From the NCBI GenBank assembly GCA_963402885.1, contig OY727101.1, forward strand, positions 19,258,417-19,322,416: a stretch of 64,000 bases of DNA. The letters run 5' to 3'. The notes below the pieces were generated by a model that saw only the letters and a list, made by a program, of their open reading frames with translations, did no database searches and had not been told where the DNA came from. Source of the stretch: Antedon bifida (taxonomy: Eukaryota > Echinodermata > Crinoidea > Comatulida > Antedonidae). The position numbers were made by a program, and so were the translations under genes. This document shows positions 1 through 10,945 of the stretch, in pieces; the first letter of the stretch is position 1; each line of letters opens with the position of its first letter.

Positions 1-48
1 TCTGATGAAATCACAATTTTTAAATTTATAATAATAATATACATACAG

Positions 49-345
49 TAGAACCCCTAATAATATAGGGGTTGGTGATAGTGTTAAACTACAATAACAG
101 TATTTCATGTGTAAAGCCTGGTTCCCACTAGAGACCCCATGGACGTAGAAGGAACACAAGCAAGTTGACCAATGACAACTGACAATAATCCATTACCTGT
201 GATTGGTCAAATCACTTACATTGCGCTTACTTCCTTGTCTCTAGTGGGAACCAAGCATAAGCATCCCCTTAATAGTAATGTCCCTTTAATAGGAGTGTGT
301 CCCTGAGTAGGTATCCTAAAGGAGGGGTTCTTTATAATTAGATTA
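49..345. repeat. composite foldback element (family C with family D inside)
   Basis: The outer part starts with AGTAGAACCCCTAATA and ends in an inverted version (AAGGAGGGGTTCTTTA), matching the family of short elements with ends like GTAGAACCCCTATTAAGG seen many times in this window. Inside it, at about 116-256, lies a second inverted-repeat element bounded by TGGTTCCCACTAGAGA and its complement TCTCTAGTGGGAACCA. The same nesting is seen again at 40030-40345. Confidence 0.7.
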
Positions 346-3300
346 AACGGGAAGGCGCCAATTAAAGAGAGATAGTACAAGAAAACAGAATATTTTATGG
401 AAAAAGGAAAACATTTGCCACAAATATATTCAAAATCTCCAACAAGGGACCAGCAGCATTTCTAATGATGTAAGTTTACAAAGGCAGTTAATAACTAGTT
501 TTGAAGATGTTATTTTCCAGTCTATTTCACATGCATATTTTTGTTACGTTATGACCTACTTTAGTAGCAATTAACCTATTTCTGTCAAAGATTATGTTTT
601 GTTGAATGGTGGTATGTAAAAAAACAGATATTAAAATATAATAACAAGGGGATTTAATAGTAATCACCCTTGAGTGTATATAATATACCATGTTAAAAAA
701 AAAAAGAAAAGAAACCCCCAAACAAACAAAATACATAATACATTATATTATCATCCATTTTAAATTAAAAATGTTTACATATTTTTTTGTCTGTTCTTTG
801 ATGTAAAGTTTTTCGTTTTGTTTAATTCGATATTTTTGATGGATACGACATATTTTCATTAAGTATAATAATATATTTTGTTGTATAAGTCAACTAATTG
901 TAAAGTTGCAATAAAAGTATTTTATTATCATAAGACATCCAATAAAACTTTAAGCGGCCAAGCTAAAACAAACAAAATGTCTTTCCCGGATTTCCTTATA
1001 TTAGAAGAAGAGTGATTAACCTGTGAACGACATAGGTTTAAAATGACAACCTATCAATTACAGTAAAATATTGTTCAATTAATGTTCAAAATACGGTAGA
1101 AACCCCCCTTTCTTTGGGTCTCTCCTATTCAATATAATACAATTAATAAAAAACAAGCACGAATGTGCGCTACTTGGGGTACAGCAAAAGAAGCTGTAAT
1201 GACGTCATAAGACTTTTTTTGTCACATAAAGTTTGTTAACAGTATACTATAGCAAACACATATTAAGGGGACATTTTCTTGGGTTCCAAAAGTGCTTAAT
1301 AGTGGATCTATTGTATTGCTTTTACACTTTCTAATAATTTTATTAAAATTTATTTTAATGCTACAGTACTATTCAATAATATTAGTTATTAAAATGAAAT
1401 TATTATTAAAATAATCGCATTATTCTAATTTTAATTTAGCTTCTCAAAAATAAAATCTTAGATGTATAATGAATTCAATTGTTATTTCTAATAAAAATTA
1501 AAGATGGCCACTTAACATTACAATTCTATTTTAAGTTTTTAATCTTCTGTAAAACCTAATTCTAAATAGCATTAGCCATATTTTAAAATGTCTTTAAGAG
1601 GATAATTCTTTGATCTGCGTCATTATGTAATAATAATTTAAGTGTCATTATCGCATTAAAAAGAAATCTAATTTTTTTTTTTTATTATTTAATTTGTTTA
1701 CAGTTCAAATGTACACAGTTGAACCACTCCTTTGTGGACACTCGTATTCAGGGGTCACTCGACGAAAGTAATTTGTTATTGTTGTTATTGATATAAATAA
1801 CTTCTTATTAACTTTATTGTTTTTTTTAAAAGGGTCTCTTTAAAAAAAAGAGTTTCCTTTTCCATAACTTTTTGATGACATATTTGTACATATCCTTAGT
1901 GTTATGGAATAAATTGATTTTGATTGATTGATTGATTATTTTGACATTGCCACTAAAACACCCATTCAGGGGATACTCCAATTAAAGGGACATTTGTTGG
2001 GTTCTAATGATAATACAGTAATAATGGCTGTAGTGTAAAACATATATTGCCCCTCACAATATTCATTACTGTAATCTTTAAACAACTTGAACATAAACGT
2101 AATTTAGTTCCTTCACATTTAAATTAATATGTTTGTCAAGATTAATGAATATTGTATTTAATTCCTTCTTCATACGGAAATAAAATAAAAATTGAAAAAT
2201 TGGATTTAAGTAAAATGGAAATGAAAAATATATCAAAGACAATAAATTTGACATTTTTCTGAAGGATGGAATTATAGAAATTATAATATGATTTATTGAT
2301 ACATTTTTGCAATAATTTGTCAAGTGTACTATAAAGTTTATGATTAATTAAAGGACGTTTGCTTCCTAAAAGCCTACAGCAGTTAAAGTCTACGTTCTTC
2401 AAATTGAAACGCAGATAAGTACTTTAAAAACGGACAATATTTTATAGATTTTTAGTCACGTTTAGATTTCGAAAACGTTTGCTTCAAAACATGTCGGAGT
2501 CGGCGGAACTATGTGTCGTCAAAAACTTGTCAAATAAGGATAAAATACATTCTGAAGCATGAAATATGATCAGAATGTGTTTAAGAAATGTACAAAATGC
2601 TAAACGAGACGCTTGTACGACGTCGAACTCTTGACCTTTCGGTCACAGATAAGGCGTAACAAAATATAATATGTAGTCTAGTTTTTATTTCGGTTATTGG
2701 CTTGGTTAGAGTTGTCAGTTTCAATTTGTGTTATTTTTATTCCTTTAGTAAGTTTCGCACTGTGATCAATTGTGTGACTAAATTTAATTCAATCAATTAT
2801 GTGCTCATTGGAAATGTGTTTCATGCGATTTTTTGATTAAAATTTTCTTTATACTAAAAAATAAAGACAATTAATATAATCAGACTATCACGACTAATAA
2901 ACTTGTGTGTGTAAAAGAGAAACTCAGAAATACTTTTTGCGTACAAGTGGGTTAGTAACTAGTTTTAAATATTTTTATTAGCCCAAATATTGTTACTGGC
3001 CCAATGGATTAACCATTCTTTATCACGAAAGAATTACTGTAGACTTCATACTGATTAACTTTTATTATATTAACAGTCATTCAGTTTGTAACTAAACAGT
3101 AGTCTACCGGACACAGATAGAGGTTGGCCGGCCCGGCATAGCCACTGAACACAAGGGTAGTAGTACTGTACAGTACAAAAAAGTCATGGAAATCTCGTTT
3201 TAATTTTAATATCTGAAAGCTATAAATATGGGTGTTTTTCTAATTTTCCATATGCTGTACTTTCAATTTTTTTATGAATAATGAATACAAACATAATTAG

Positions 3301-3453
3301 TATGAGTTTCACATTTACATGTACGAGGGAACAGCTGCAGATTTTTAAATTCATTTGAATTACATTATACAAATCTGCTAGTTTCTTTTTCAGTACCTGT
3401 ACCTCTTTTTCAGTACCTTTAATTAATGCTAATAATATCCTAACTTGTTGATA

Positions 3454-3780
3454 AATGTGCTATGCAAATAATGTCTCCGTAGCTTGTTTTACCATATATA
3501 CATGTAGTGAAATGGAAAAATTAAATAAGTGAAAAAACGACTGTCCCTTTAATTCTTAGTTTAACTGTCCCTTTAATTTATGCTACTGCAGCTCTCCTAC
3601 AGTACACTATTTACAGTAAATGTACACTATGCTAATAATGTCTCCCGTAGCTTGTTTTACCATTACATATTCAATTGCTATGCATGAAATTAAGAAAATT
3701 GAAACTATGACTGTCCCTTTAATTCTTAGTTTAACTTTCCCTTTAATTTATGCTAATGCAGCTCTCCTACACTTGTCATG
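3454..3780. repeat. tandem duplication, about 165-bp period
   Basis: Two adjacent diverged copies share the blocks ATAATGTCTCC, GTAGCTTGTTTTACCAT, TGTCCCTTTAATTCTTAG and GCAGCTCTCCTACA in the same order and spacing. No gene is involved. A 71-aa open frame over the second copy is a by-product. Confidence 0.7.
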
Positions 3781-4959
3781 TGTACAATCACACTGCATGA
3801 TGGATGTCTTACATCTTATTTGCCTGATACTGTAGGTAATGTTAAACAGATAGCAAGACTAATTGGAATGCGACATTCATGTTGTATTATGTTGTGATGT
3901 CTGTCTGAACATGAAAGTCACATGAAAAATAATGAAACCCATCGATGCCTGCCATATATCATTTTTAATTGATATCCTAATGGGGTTTAACAGGCCTTTC
4001 TGCTTCACTTGAGCTCAAATCTGCTTTTGACGAAGAACGTTTTAAAAAATTGGATATAGATTGTAGATTAAGAAATTGTAGAATATAGCAATTCTGATAA
4101 ACCAACAAAATGGTTGTTTTGGAATCAAATGGGGTTATATGAAAAAAAACCCTGTTTTTTAAGACCAGATCTTCTTTGTTTTTGTTTATGACATTTCTAA
4201 CGGTAAGAAAATACTATTCTTGAAAAAAATCGCGATAAAAACAAACACTTTGTTGAATACACCAATAACTACTGTACACATAAGCTACAGTTAGAAAGGT
4301 GTAAATTCAAACAAACCATTATTCTTTAACAAGAAACCAGTCCTGAAATACTAGGGATGAATGACTTTACTTATTATTTATTACATAATAAAAAATAATC
4401 CAATAATTCAGACTTCTATAATAGTCATTAATTGGACAAAATGTGGTTAATATAAAATGTGGTATAAATAAAAAGTTGCAATTTGCCATTATTAGCAGCA
4501 CAGTTATATTCTTAGATACTATCAACCAATTAGATTTGAAGGCCATCAGGATGTTGTAATGACGTTTGTAAGGCATGGCAAAGTCTTGTTTGTCAACACG
4601 TATACCCACCCACACACCCCATTGGAATTTATCTTGGCAAACGCTCAGGCTACTTAATTACACAGTGATGTTAATAGTGAATTACACACGCTCATTTCCT
4701 TGTGGGTTGTATGTGTTCCGCACTAACCGCCCCTTCTCCTCCTCCAATCCAATCCACCGCCCCCTCTCCACCTCTAATTCCCCCTCTCCACCTCTAATTC
4801 CCCCATTCCCCTCCTCCAATCCCCCACTCCCATCTGAATAAATTAATCCGAATTTCTTGGCAGCAGAAACAGGACACATTTTTTTTAACCACTTACAAGA
4901 CAGACTATTGAATAACAGACCCTCCTCAAATCCTCACCACGATCAATTTCAATAACTTA

Positions 4960-5190
4960 ACCCGAATTTCTTGGCAGCAGAAACAGGACAAATTGTTTGT
5001 AACCGGTTAAAATGGCAGACTAAAAATAACACCCAATCGATTCGGTGTTATAATGCTATTTATCCGGTTATTGCTGTCCAACGGAAAATAACGGTTATTT
5101 GATTGATAGCCGCTAACCTTGAGTCAACTACACTGCAGTAACGTTTGAATTGACCACCAGAGCCCATTGCATTTTGGGTATCAGTTTCTG
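4960..5190 (-). repeat. dispersed repeat family F, copy 1
   Basis: This block (AACCGGTTAAAATGGC, ATAACGGTTATTTGATTG, GAGTCAACTACACTGCAGTAACG, then an end near CATTTTGGGTA) is the reverse complement of part of the element at 25461-25799. A further end-like piece with TTCAGCAGAAACAGACCC is at about 5485-5503, and a partial duplicate of the CAGCAGAAACAGGACA end is at about 4860-4876. Confidence 0.65.
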
Positions 5191-6834
5191 TCGATGACCA
5201 TCCTCTGATTTAAACAGTTATTTAGGAGCACATTTTTAGCACAAATGCAGTGGATATACATTTAGGGAATAACCTAAGCATATTCATTAATGGCCTTTAT
5301 GACACCTATACTATAGTATAGAGTGTATCTTGATATAGGCATATCTATTGAAATTAAAGTCTCTTCACCTTTTGTTCATTGGCTTGAATAAAAACCAAAT
5401 AGTCCTGAGATTTATTTAAAAATGATATTTTTAATCTATTATTATTAATATTAATAAACGGTTTATTGGTTTATTCATGCCGTTATTCAGCAGAAACAGA
5501 CCCGTAAGCATAAACAAAACTACAGCCAGTAAATCATATTTTTCTTGCTACTACAGACAGAGTGTATGGTTGTATGGTTTCCTTTATATGCTAGGCTACT
5601 ACATGGATTTATATGACCTCACCTCCTATGCCATCCCCACTGCTGTCTCCCACATCCTTTAACTATTAGGCCTAAGCCTCCAGGGAACATGACAAAGCCA
5701 ATTCGAGGAACTAAACTCAGCCAATTCTATCATGGCTTGAGTTAGAAAATTATATATATTTTTTTTAAACCACAACATCTATTGTTATTAGCTTGTTTGA
5801 ACAAGTTATGGTTGAACAATATCATTTTTATCTTTTCGATAAATCTTCGCTGGTAACTGTACTTTCATATTTATTAAATAAAATACAGACTTACAAGAAT
5901 GAAAAAAAACCCACAATTGTTTAAACTACTTATTGAGTTTTTAAATACAAACCATCTTATTTTTCTCAGTTATTAAAGTTAGTGGTGCATTCAATAAAAA
6001 TGTATTCCTAGATATTCTTTTGTTGACAAGCGATATTTTTTCCGCCAAACACTTGCTGATCAATCAATGATAAGCCCAGGGATCAATGAAAGAAGCTCAG
6101 GTAAATGTAACTGGACATAATATTTTCCTTGACCAACATTTTTTTTCCAAATGAACAAAGTTTGAACCGTTTCAACTTTAACAAAATTCTGGTTTCCGGA
6201 AGTCTTTATATTCAAATGAAATTATGTGTTATTATAATTTAAATTAAGTTTAGTTTCTTTAAATTACGAAAATAAATGTTTTTTTATTATGGTCTATTGT
6301 ACAGGTACCAACACATTGTTCACCTAACCACAGTATAAAAATAAAATGTTACAAAATACTATTCAGGGGAGACTTTAAAAAGAGTGTGGTAAAGAGGGCA
6401 TAGCAAGTTCAGTTGACTTGAGGCAATGCTTAAGGTCACACCAAAGTCAAACGAGGACATTCCAGAGATGATAAAATTATCATTACGCTCACAGCATCCT
6501 ACTAAAAGGAATCACAATTGGCCGATACGAATTATATAGAATCAAAATTACTTTAAAGGACAAATATAGAGAAGTTTGTTCTCCTCAAATTTGCAGTAAC
6601 ATAACTGTTTTTTAGTCTCAATTTTCTTCCCAATAGATAGGTCGTGTTGAGCATTTGGAGGTAAACAGCAACTGGACATTTAAATGATCTTTCTCATGTT
6701 GGTACATCATACAGTAGATAGATAAATAGTATACCCCTAAAATTAAAATCTTAGACTTGAAATTTTTTTAACTTTTTATTTTATCTTAGAATATAAAGTA
6801 CAAGAATAATAGGAGACAGCTTTAGGATCGAACA

Positions 6835-6945
6835 TTTTGAAGTGTCCCTTTAATAGGCGTCCCCTGAATAGAGATAGTGTTAAACATATCAATGTTTCCC
6901 CTAAATAGAGGTGATCACAAAGAAGAGGGTCTACTGTACATTTTA
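6835..6945. repeat. family C foldback element, partial copy
   Basis: Contains GTCCCTTTAATAGGCGTCCC, a TGTTTCCCCTAAATAGAGG block and the end GGGTCTACTGTACA, all typical of the element family whose complete copies begin with CAGTAGAACCCCTATTAAGG. Confidence 0.55.
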
Positions 6946-6974
6946 AGAATATAAAATACTTGAAGGCATAGTTC

Positions 6975-7110
6975 ATGGACTATACCATTTGTGGAAAGGG
7001 GGATTCAATGAAAACTTCTACTTTTTGAGTTATATTTCGCTCTTCGAGGAAAGGAGACTATTGTTGGTTTATCCAGGTAAGCTAGGCACAAAATAGACTA
7101 TAATACCCTA
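6975..7110 (+). repeat. DIRS right-terminal-repeat relic
   Basis: The block ending in TTGGTTTATCCAGGTAAGCT followed by AGGCACAAAATAGACTA is a diverged relative of the right end of the element at 8857-12561. Upstream are weaker matches to the inner part of the repeat (CCATT, GGGGG, ATTCAATGAAAA, then a CTCTTCGAGGAAAGGAG hairpin). There is no internal coding sequence next to it. Confidence 0.6.
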
Positions 7111-8893
7111 CAGAGGGCTGCTAAATCCTGAATAGAATTATGATATTAAAAATTAAATTTACTTTAATTCAAAATTATTCATCAAATGCCATTTTATGCT
7201 CGGATAGAAATGAATCTTTATGCTGTCTCATTACAATTTATGGAAGTTGGCTTTAAATCATATTCCTATTAAAATAAACATAAACAAATTTTATGAAAAC
7301 AATTTTTTTCATTGTAGCTCATTCCTCTGAGAGAAATACAGTATTTCTATTTTGGTTTATCAAAGTAAAACAGCAAATAGAAAAATATTTTTAATGTGTA
7401 ATAAAAAAAAAAAAAGATGAATATTATAAAGGAATATAAGCTTTGAAATGAATCATATTTCTGTAAAAAAATATTGCCATATTTGAAAGTAAACCATTAC
7501 AAATAAATCATAATAAAATTAATAATATTCCTAAGCAACATATTACAAAGTATAATATTAAATCTATTTAATATCTGAACAGATGCTCTACAGATCTATC
7601 TCTGTTTCACTCTAAAATATATTAATCAAATATCTAGGTCATATAGTTGAATTGAACCGTAGTACAACCTGATTAAAATTGAAAATGGACAAAAAGAATT
7701 CATCTTGTCGTACGAGTACGTGGTAAAAAAAAAATATATTTTTGGTTTATAACAATCAAATATTATCAATACTACAATGTGTGTGAAACAGTATATTATT
7801 ATTGTAGTCTTGCATAAGAGACACCATCCATACCAATTCAAGTGTGAAAGCTAGCTTAAGAACAAACTCATAATAATGTAATTGTATTTTGTGCTCTTAA
7901 GATGTTAAATTGATTTTGACGTAGCGTCCTACATATGAACAATCGTTTGTTTCACATGATGATGTAAATATGATAATTTGGTAGAATGGTATTGAATGAC
8001 ATTACATTTACTTTAGAACCTGAAGCAATGTAGAAAAACCTACGTAATCTATTATTAAATGATATGGCCTTTGTCCTGTTGTATTTTGTAATTTCATTTT
8101 GATATAAATAAATGTTTAATAAATTGAATTGATAGATCTATTACTATGCTATTTTATTGTAGTGAAAAATGTATTATTTTTAAATTTTGAATTCATTGAT
8201 GTACAGACAAGGTAGCTTTTAATATATAAAGGTTGGTCCCTTAATATCATCGTATCTTGTTTTATTTTGATGAAATAAATTTTATTATTGATCATAAAAA
8301 ATTATGAAAGACATTAAAATGTCAACATTTATAATGAAATTGTATGACATGGACAAAGTTCAAATACTACCAACTCTTCCAAGCAAACGCTGGAAAATAT
8401 ATAAACCCCAGAATTTTAATTTATTCATTGTTCAACTGTCATGGCAAAAAATGGACTAAACAACTTAAAAAATAGTGTTTTACTCATACTGTAGTACTAT
8501 ATTATACTGTACCTAAAGGTCATCTAACTAAATAGGCCTAAAGGTCAAATTTGCATTTTTATTTAAATGTTTGTTACTTTAATTGCTACTTAATACAGCA
8601 GTAAACATACTATTTTGGTCTTTAATAAATTGGTAAAAATCTTTAAAATAGTCCATAGTACATTTTAAAGATCAAAATATCTGCCTAGCTTGTTTACAGT
8701 AGCAATATGGAGATAGGCAAGAGAGACTACACTAAGTATGGGAAGATGAATTGTATAAATAAAGACTGAATTGAAAATGAAAACGCTACAGGATGCACCA
8801 TTTACACTGAAGACCGAGACAGCAGATATAGTTAAAAGCTAAAAATATTACAAATTACACAAACCAAGAGTGGTGTTGGTAGTCTATGAGTGA

Positions 8894-9051
8894 TAGCTTA
8901 CCTGGATGAACCGACATAGGCCTTTTCCCCTTCAAGGGGAGAACATAACCGAAAAGTAACATTTTATTCATGAACTCCCCTCCAAGACAGTGGTATCGCC
9001 CATGCGCCACGCCCTCAGGTGGGCGGCAACGCCCATGCATACCTCACCATT
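8894..9051 (+). repeat. left inverted terminal repeat of the DIRS element
   Basis: Runs from TAGCTTACCTGGATGAACCG to CATGCATACCTCACCATT and is the exact reverse complement of 12389-12546 by direct reading over all 158 bases. It includes an internal hairpin-like motif (CCCCTTCAAGGGG). Confidence 0.95.
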
Positions 9052-9090
9052 CCACGAGACGCTTGTCAAGTGGGGAGGAGGGAGGGTTGT

Positions 9091-9187
9091 TCATCCAGGT
9101 AAGCTATCACTCATAGACTACCAACACCACTCTTGGTTTGTGTAGTCTATTACGTGACTAGCTTACCTGGATGAACCGACATAGGCC
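9091..9187. other. internal complementary region (DIRS circle-junction template)
   Basis: 9091-9143 is the reverse complement of 8857-8909 (left end) and 9144-9187 the reverse complement of 12518-12561 (right end), with no bases between. In DIRS1-type elements this region is thought to template the join of the two ends into a circular DNA intermediate, which the recombinase then integrates. Confidence 0.93.
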
Positions 9188-9259
9188 AGAATAGCACCGG
9201 ACTAGGCATCTAGTCGGTGGTGGGCTGACAAGAAGAGGTAATTTGATCAACATACCTGT

Positions 9260-10945
9260 TTACTGTGGCTTCAGCACAGCGTGTGCTACTGGTGCCATGT
9301 TTTGAGCGAGGTCTTGGAGGTAGAAAGATGTGAACGTTGTATGCGATCGCCACCATGCTGCTTGTAGTACGTCTGCTAGAGGAACACCCGAGAACAGGGC
9401 CCATGACGCAGCCATACCCCGTACCTGATGCATGTGTGCAGGTGGAGGTGTTTGAGACGCCGAGTAGCCTGCCTGGATCGCGGCGATGATCCACCTAGCT
9501 ATGGTGGCTTTTGATGCCGGGCCGAATGGCGGGACTGTGACGCAGAAGAGGTGAGAGAGCTTTTCTCGTACGTCCTTGGTCCGATGGACGTAAAACTTTA
9601 AGGCCCGCACCGGGCACCAGAGTTTGTCCTCGCGGACAGAAGAAGAGGCAGCTATGGTGGGGATGAAGATCGCGGGCGGCGAGTGATGCAACGTCTGCGA
9701 TTTTGCCAGAAACCCCCTGCGAAAAGTAAGCCGCACGCCACCGCGTTCGAACCTAATATGGCCGGGCTCTAGCGATAGAGCATGCAACTCACCCCGGCGT
9801 CGACAGGATGACGCTGCAACTAGGAACGCCGTTTTGAGGGTGAGGTTATAAAGAGAGGCATTATGTAATGGTTCGAAGGGGGCGCGGGTGAGTGCAGAGA
9901 GTACGACGTTGATGTCCCAGCGCGGGAGGAGAACCGACGAAGGAGGACGCTCATGATGCATGCCTCGCAAGAGGTGCGTGATGACAGAAGAGTTAGAGAT
10001 CGTCGAACCGTCGGGAAGCGCCGGCAATATGGCCGCGATGGCCGACCGGTAACCTGCAATCGTGCGGGGTTGCAACCCTGAATTGAACAGGTAAAAAAGA
10101 AAGTCACAGATAAGACCCAGAGACGCAGTCCTGGGGTCCGTGTTCTTCTCGGCGCACCACCGGAAGAAGTGCTTCAGACGGCTATTGTACACTGTTAGCG
10201 TCGATTCTCGTCGGGACTTGGCCGCCAGGGCGGCCGGGCCATCTGGTATGCCAGACTCTCTGAGGCGATCCCTGACAATGGCCAGGCAGTCAGGCGCAGG
10301 GATCGGATGTTTGTTAGTGAGAGATGTGCTCTGCCCTGCGATAGAAGGTCCGCACGGACCGGTAGTTGCAGGGGGTGGTCGTACAGTAAGCTGTAGAGGA
10401 GTGGGAACCATGACTGGCGCGTCCAGTATGGAGCCACTAGGAGCACCCGGCAGTGATGGCGATGAACATGCGACAACACGAGCGGGAGGAGAGAGATCGG
10501 TGGGAACGCATACGCCCAGAGACCGTCCCACGAGATGGACAGGGCGTCCATCTGCCACGCTTGAGCTTCTTGGAACCGGCTGCAATAGGTCGGAAGCTGA
10601 GTGTTCCGCGCTGTCGCAAAAAGGTCTACGAGCGGCCGCCCGAAGTGGTGGAAGATGAGGGTGGCTATACGTGGCGAGAGTTGCCATTCCGTCGGGCAAA
10701 GCAGAGGCCTTGATAGCGCGTCCGCTACTGTGTTTAGCCGCCCCGCTATATGGGCTGCTGTTAATGTTATTCTGTGCGCGATGCACCAATGAATTAATGT
10801 CCACGTATGGCAGCAGAGTGTTGGCGAGCGCGTGCCGCCCTCTCTGTTTATGTAGGCCACGACGGTGGTACTGTCGGACCGAATGAGCACATGACGGCCC
10901 TGCACTGACACTTTGAGAGCTTTTAGCGTGCGCTGCACCGCCCAC
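9260..10945 (-). CDS. DIRS tyrosine recombinase
   Basis: The open frame is 561 codons. The recombinase proper occupies roughly residues 230-561: an N-terminal core-binding helical domain (around SRRESTLTVYNSRLKHFF and TIAGYRSAIAAILP) and a C-terminal catalytic domain. Visible catalytic elements are the first Arg in the SCRRRGELHAL segment, HQVR (His about 506, Arg about 509), a Trp pair about 531-532 in the His/Trp position, and the nucleophile candidate Tyr about 542 in TSFY. No stops or frameshifts are seen, so it looks intact. The first roughly 250 codons overlap the Gag-RNase H frame (10195 onward) in a different frame and are probably not all translated; the true start is uncertain. The family's role is to integrate a circular DNA copy, with no DDE integrase. 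Confidence 0.88.
   Translation of the reverse strand: MGGAAHAKSSQSVSAGPSCAHSVRQYHRRGLHKQRGRHALANTLLPYVDINSLVHRAQNNINSSPYSGAAKHSSGRAIKASALPDGMATLATYSHPHLPPLRAAARRPFCDSAEHSASDLLQPVPRSSSVADGRPVHLVGRSLGVCVPTDLSPPARVVACSSPSLPGAPSGSILDAPVMVPTPLQLTVRPPPATTGPCGPSIAGQSTSLTNKHPIPAPDCLAIVRDRLRESGIPDGPAALAAKSRRESTLTVYNSRLKHFFRWCAEKNTDPRTASLGLICDFLFYLFNSGLQPRTIAGYRSAIAAILPALPDGSTISNSSVITHLLRGMHHERPPSSVLLPRWDINVVLSALTRAPFEPLHNASLYNLTLKTAFLVAASSCRRRGELHALSLEPGHIRFERGGVRLTFRRGFLAKSQTLHHSPPAIFIPTIAASSSVREDKLWCPVRALKFYVHRTKDVREKLSHLFCVTVPPFGPASKATIARWIIAAIQAGYSASQTPPPAHMHQVRGMAASWALFSGVPLADVLQAAWWRSHTTFTSFYLQDLAQNMAPVAHAVLKPQ

Larger units (their letters stand above)
1..8856. other. gene-free AT-rich region with dispersed repeats
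   Basis: I find no exon here with convincing protein similarity, splice signals and phase. The open frames are short and AT-driven. What can be recognised is repeats: composite foldback elements near the left edge, a tandem duplication at 3454-3780, a repeat core at 4960-5190, an element copy at 6835-6945 and a DIRS terminal relic around 6975-7110. Because the bHLH-PAS gene on the minus strand is unfinished at 13194, this stretch is probably intronic to it, but no later PAS exon was found here. Confidence 0.6.

Noticed and set aside
2490-2570. Possible first coding exon (MSESAELCVVKNLSNK) in a CpG-containing patch
   Set aside because: No splice donor in frame before the stop, and no recognisable protein.
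3100-3180. GC-rich patch with possible minus-strand acceptor, tested as a missing PAS exon
   Set aside because: The translation shows no PAS-domain features and the phase does not fit exon 5 convincingly.
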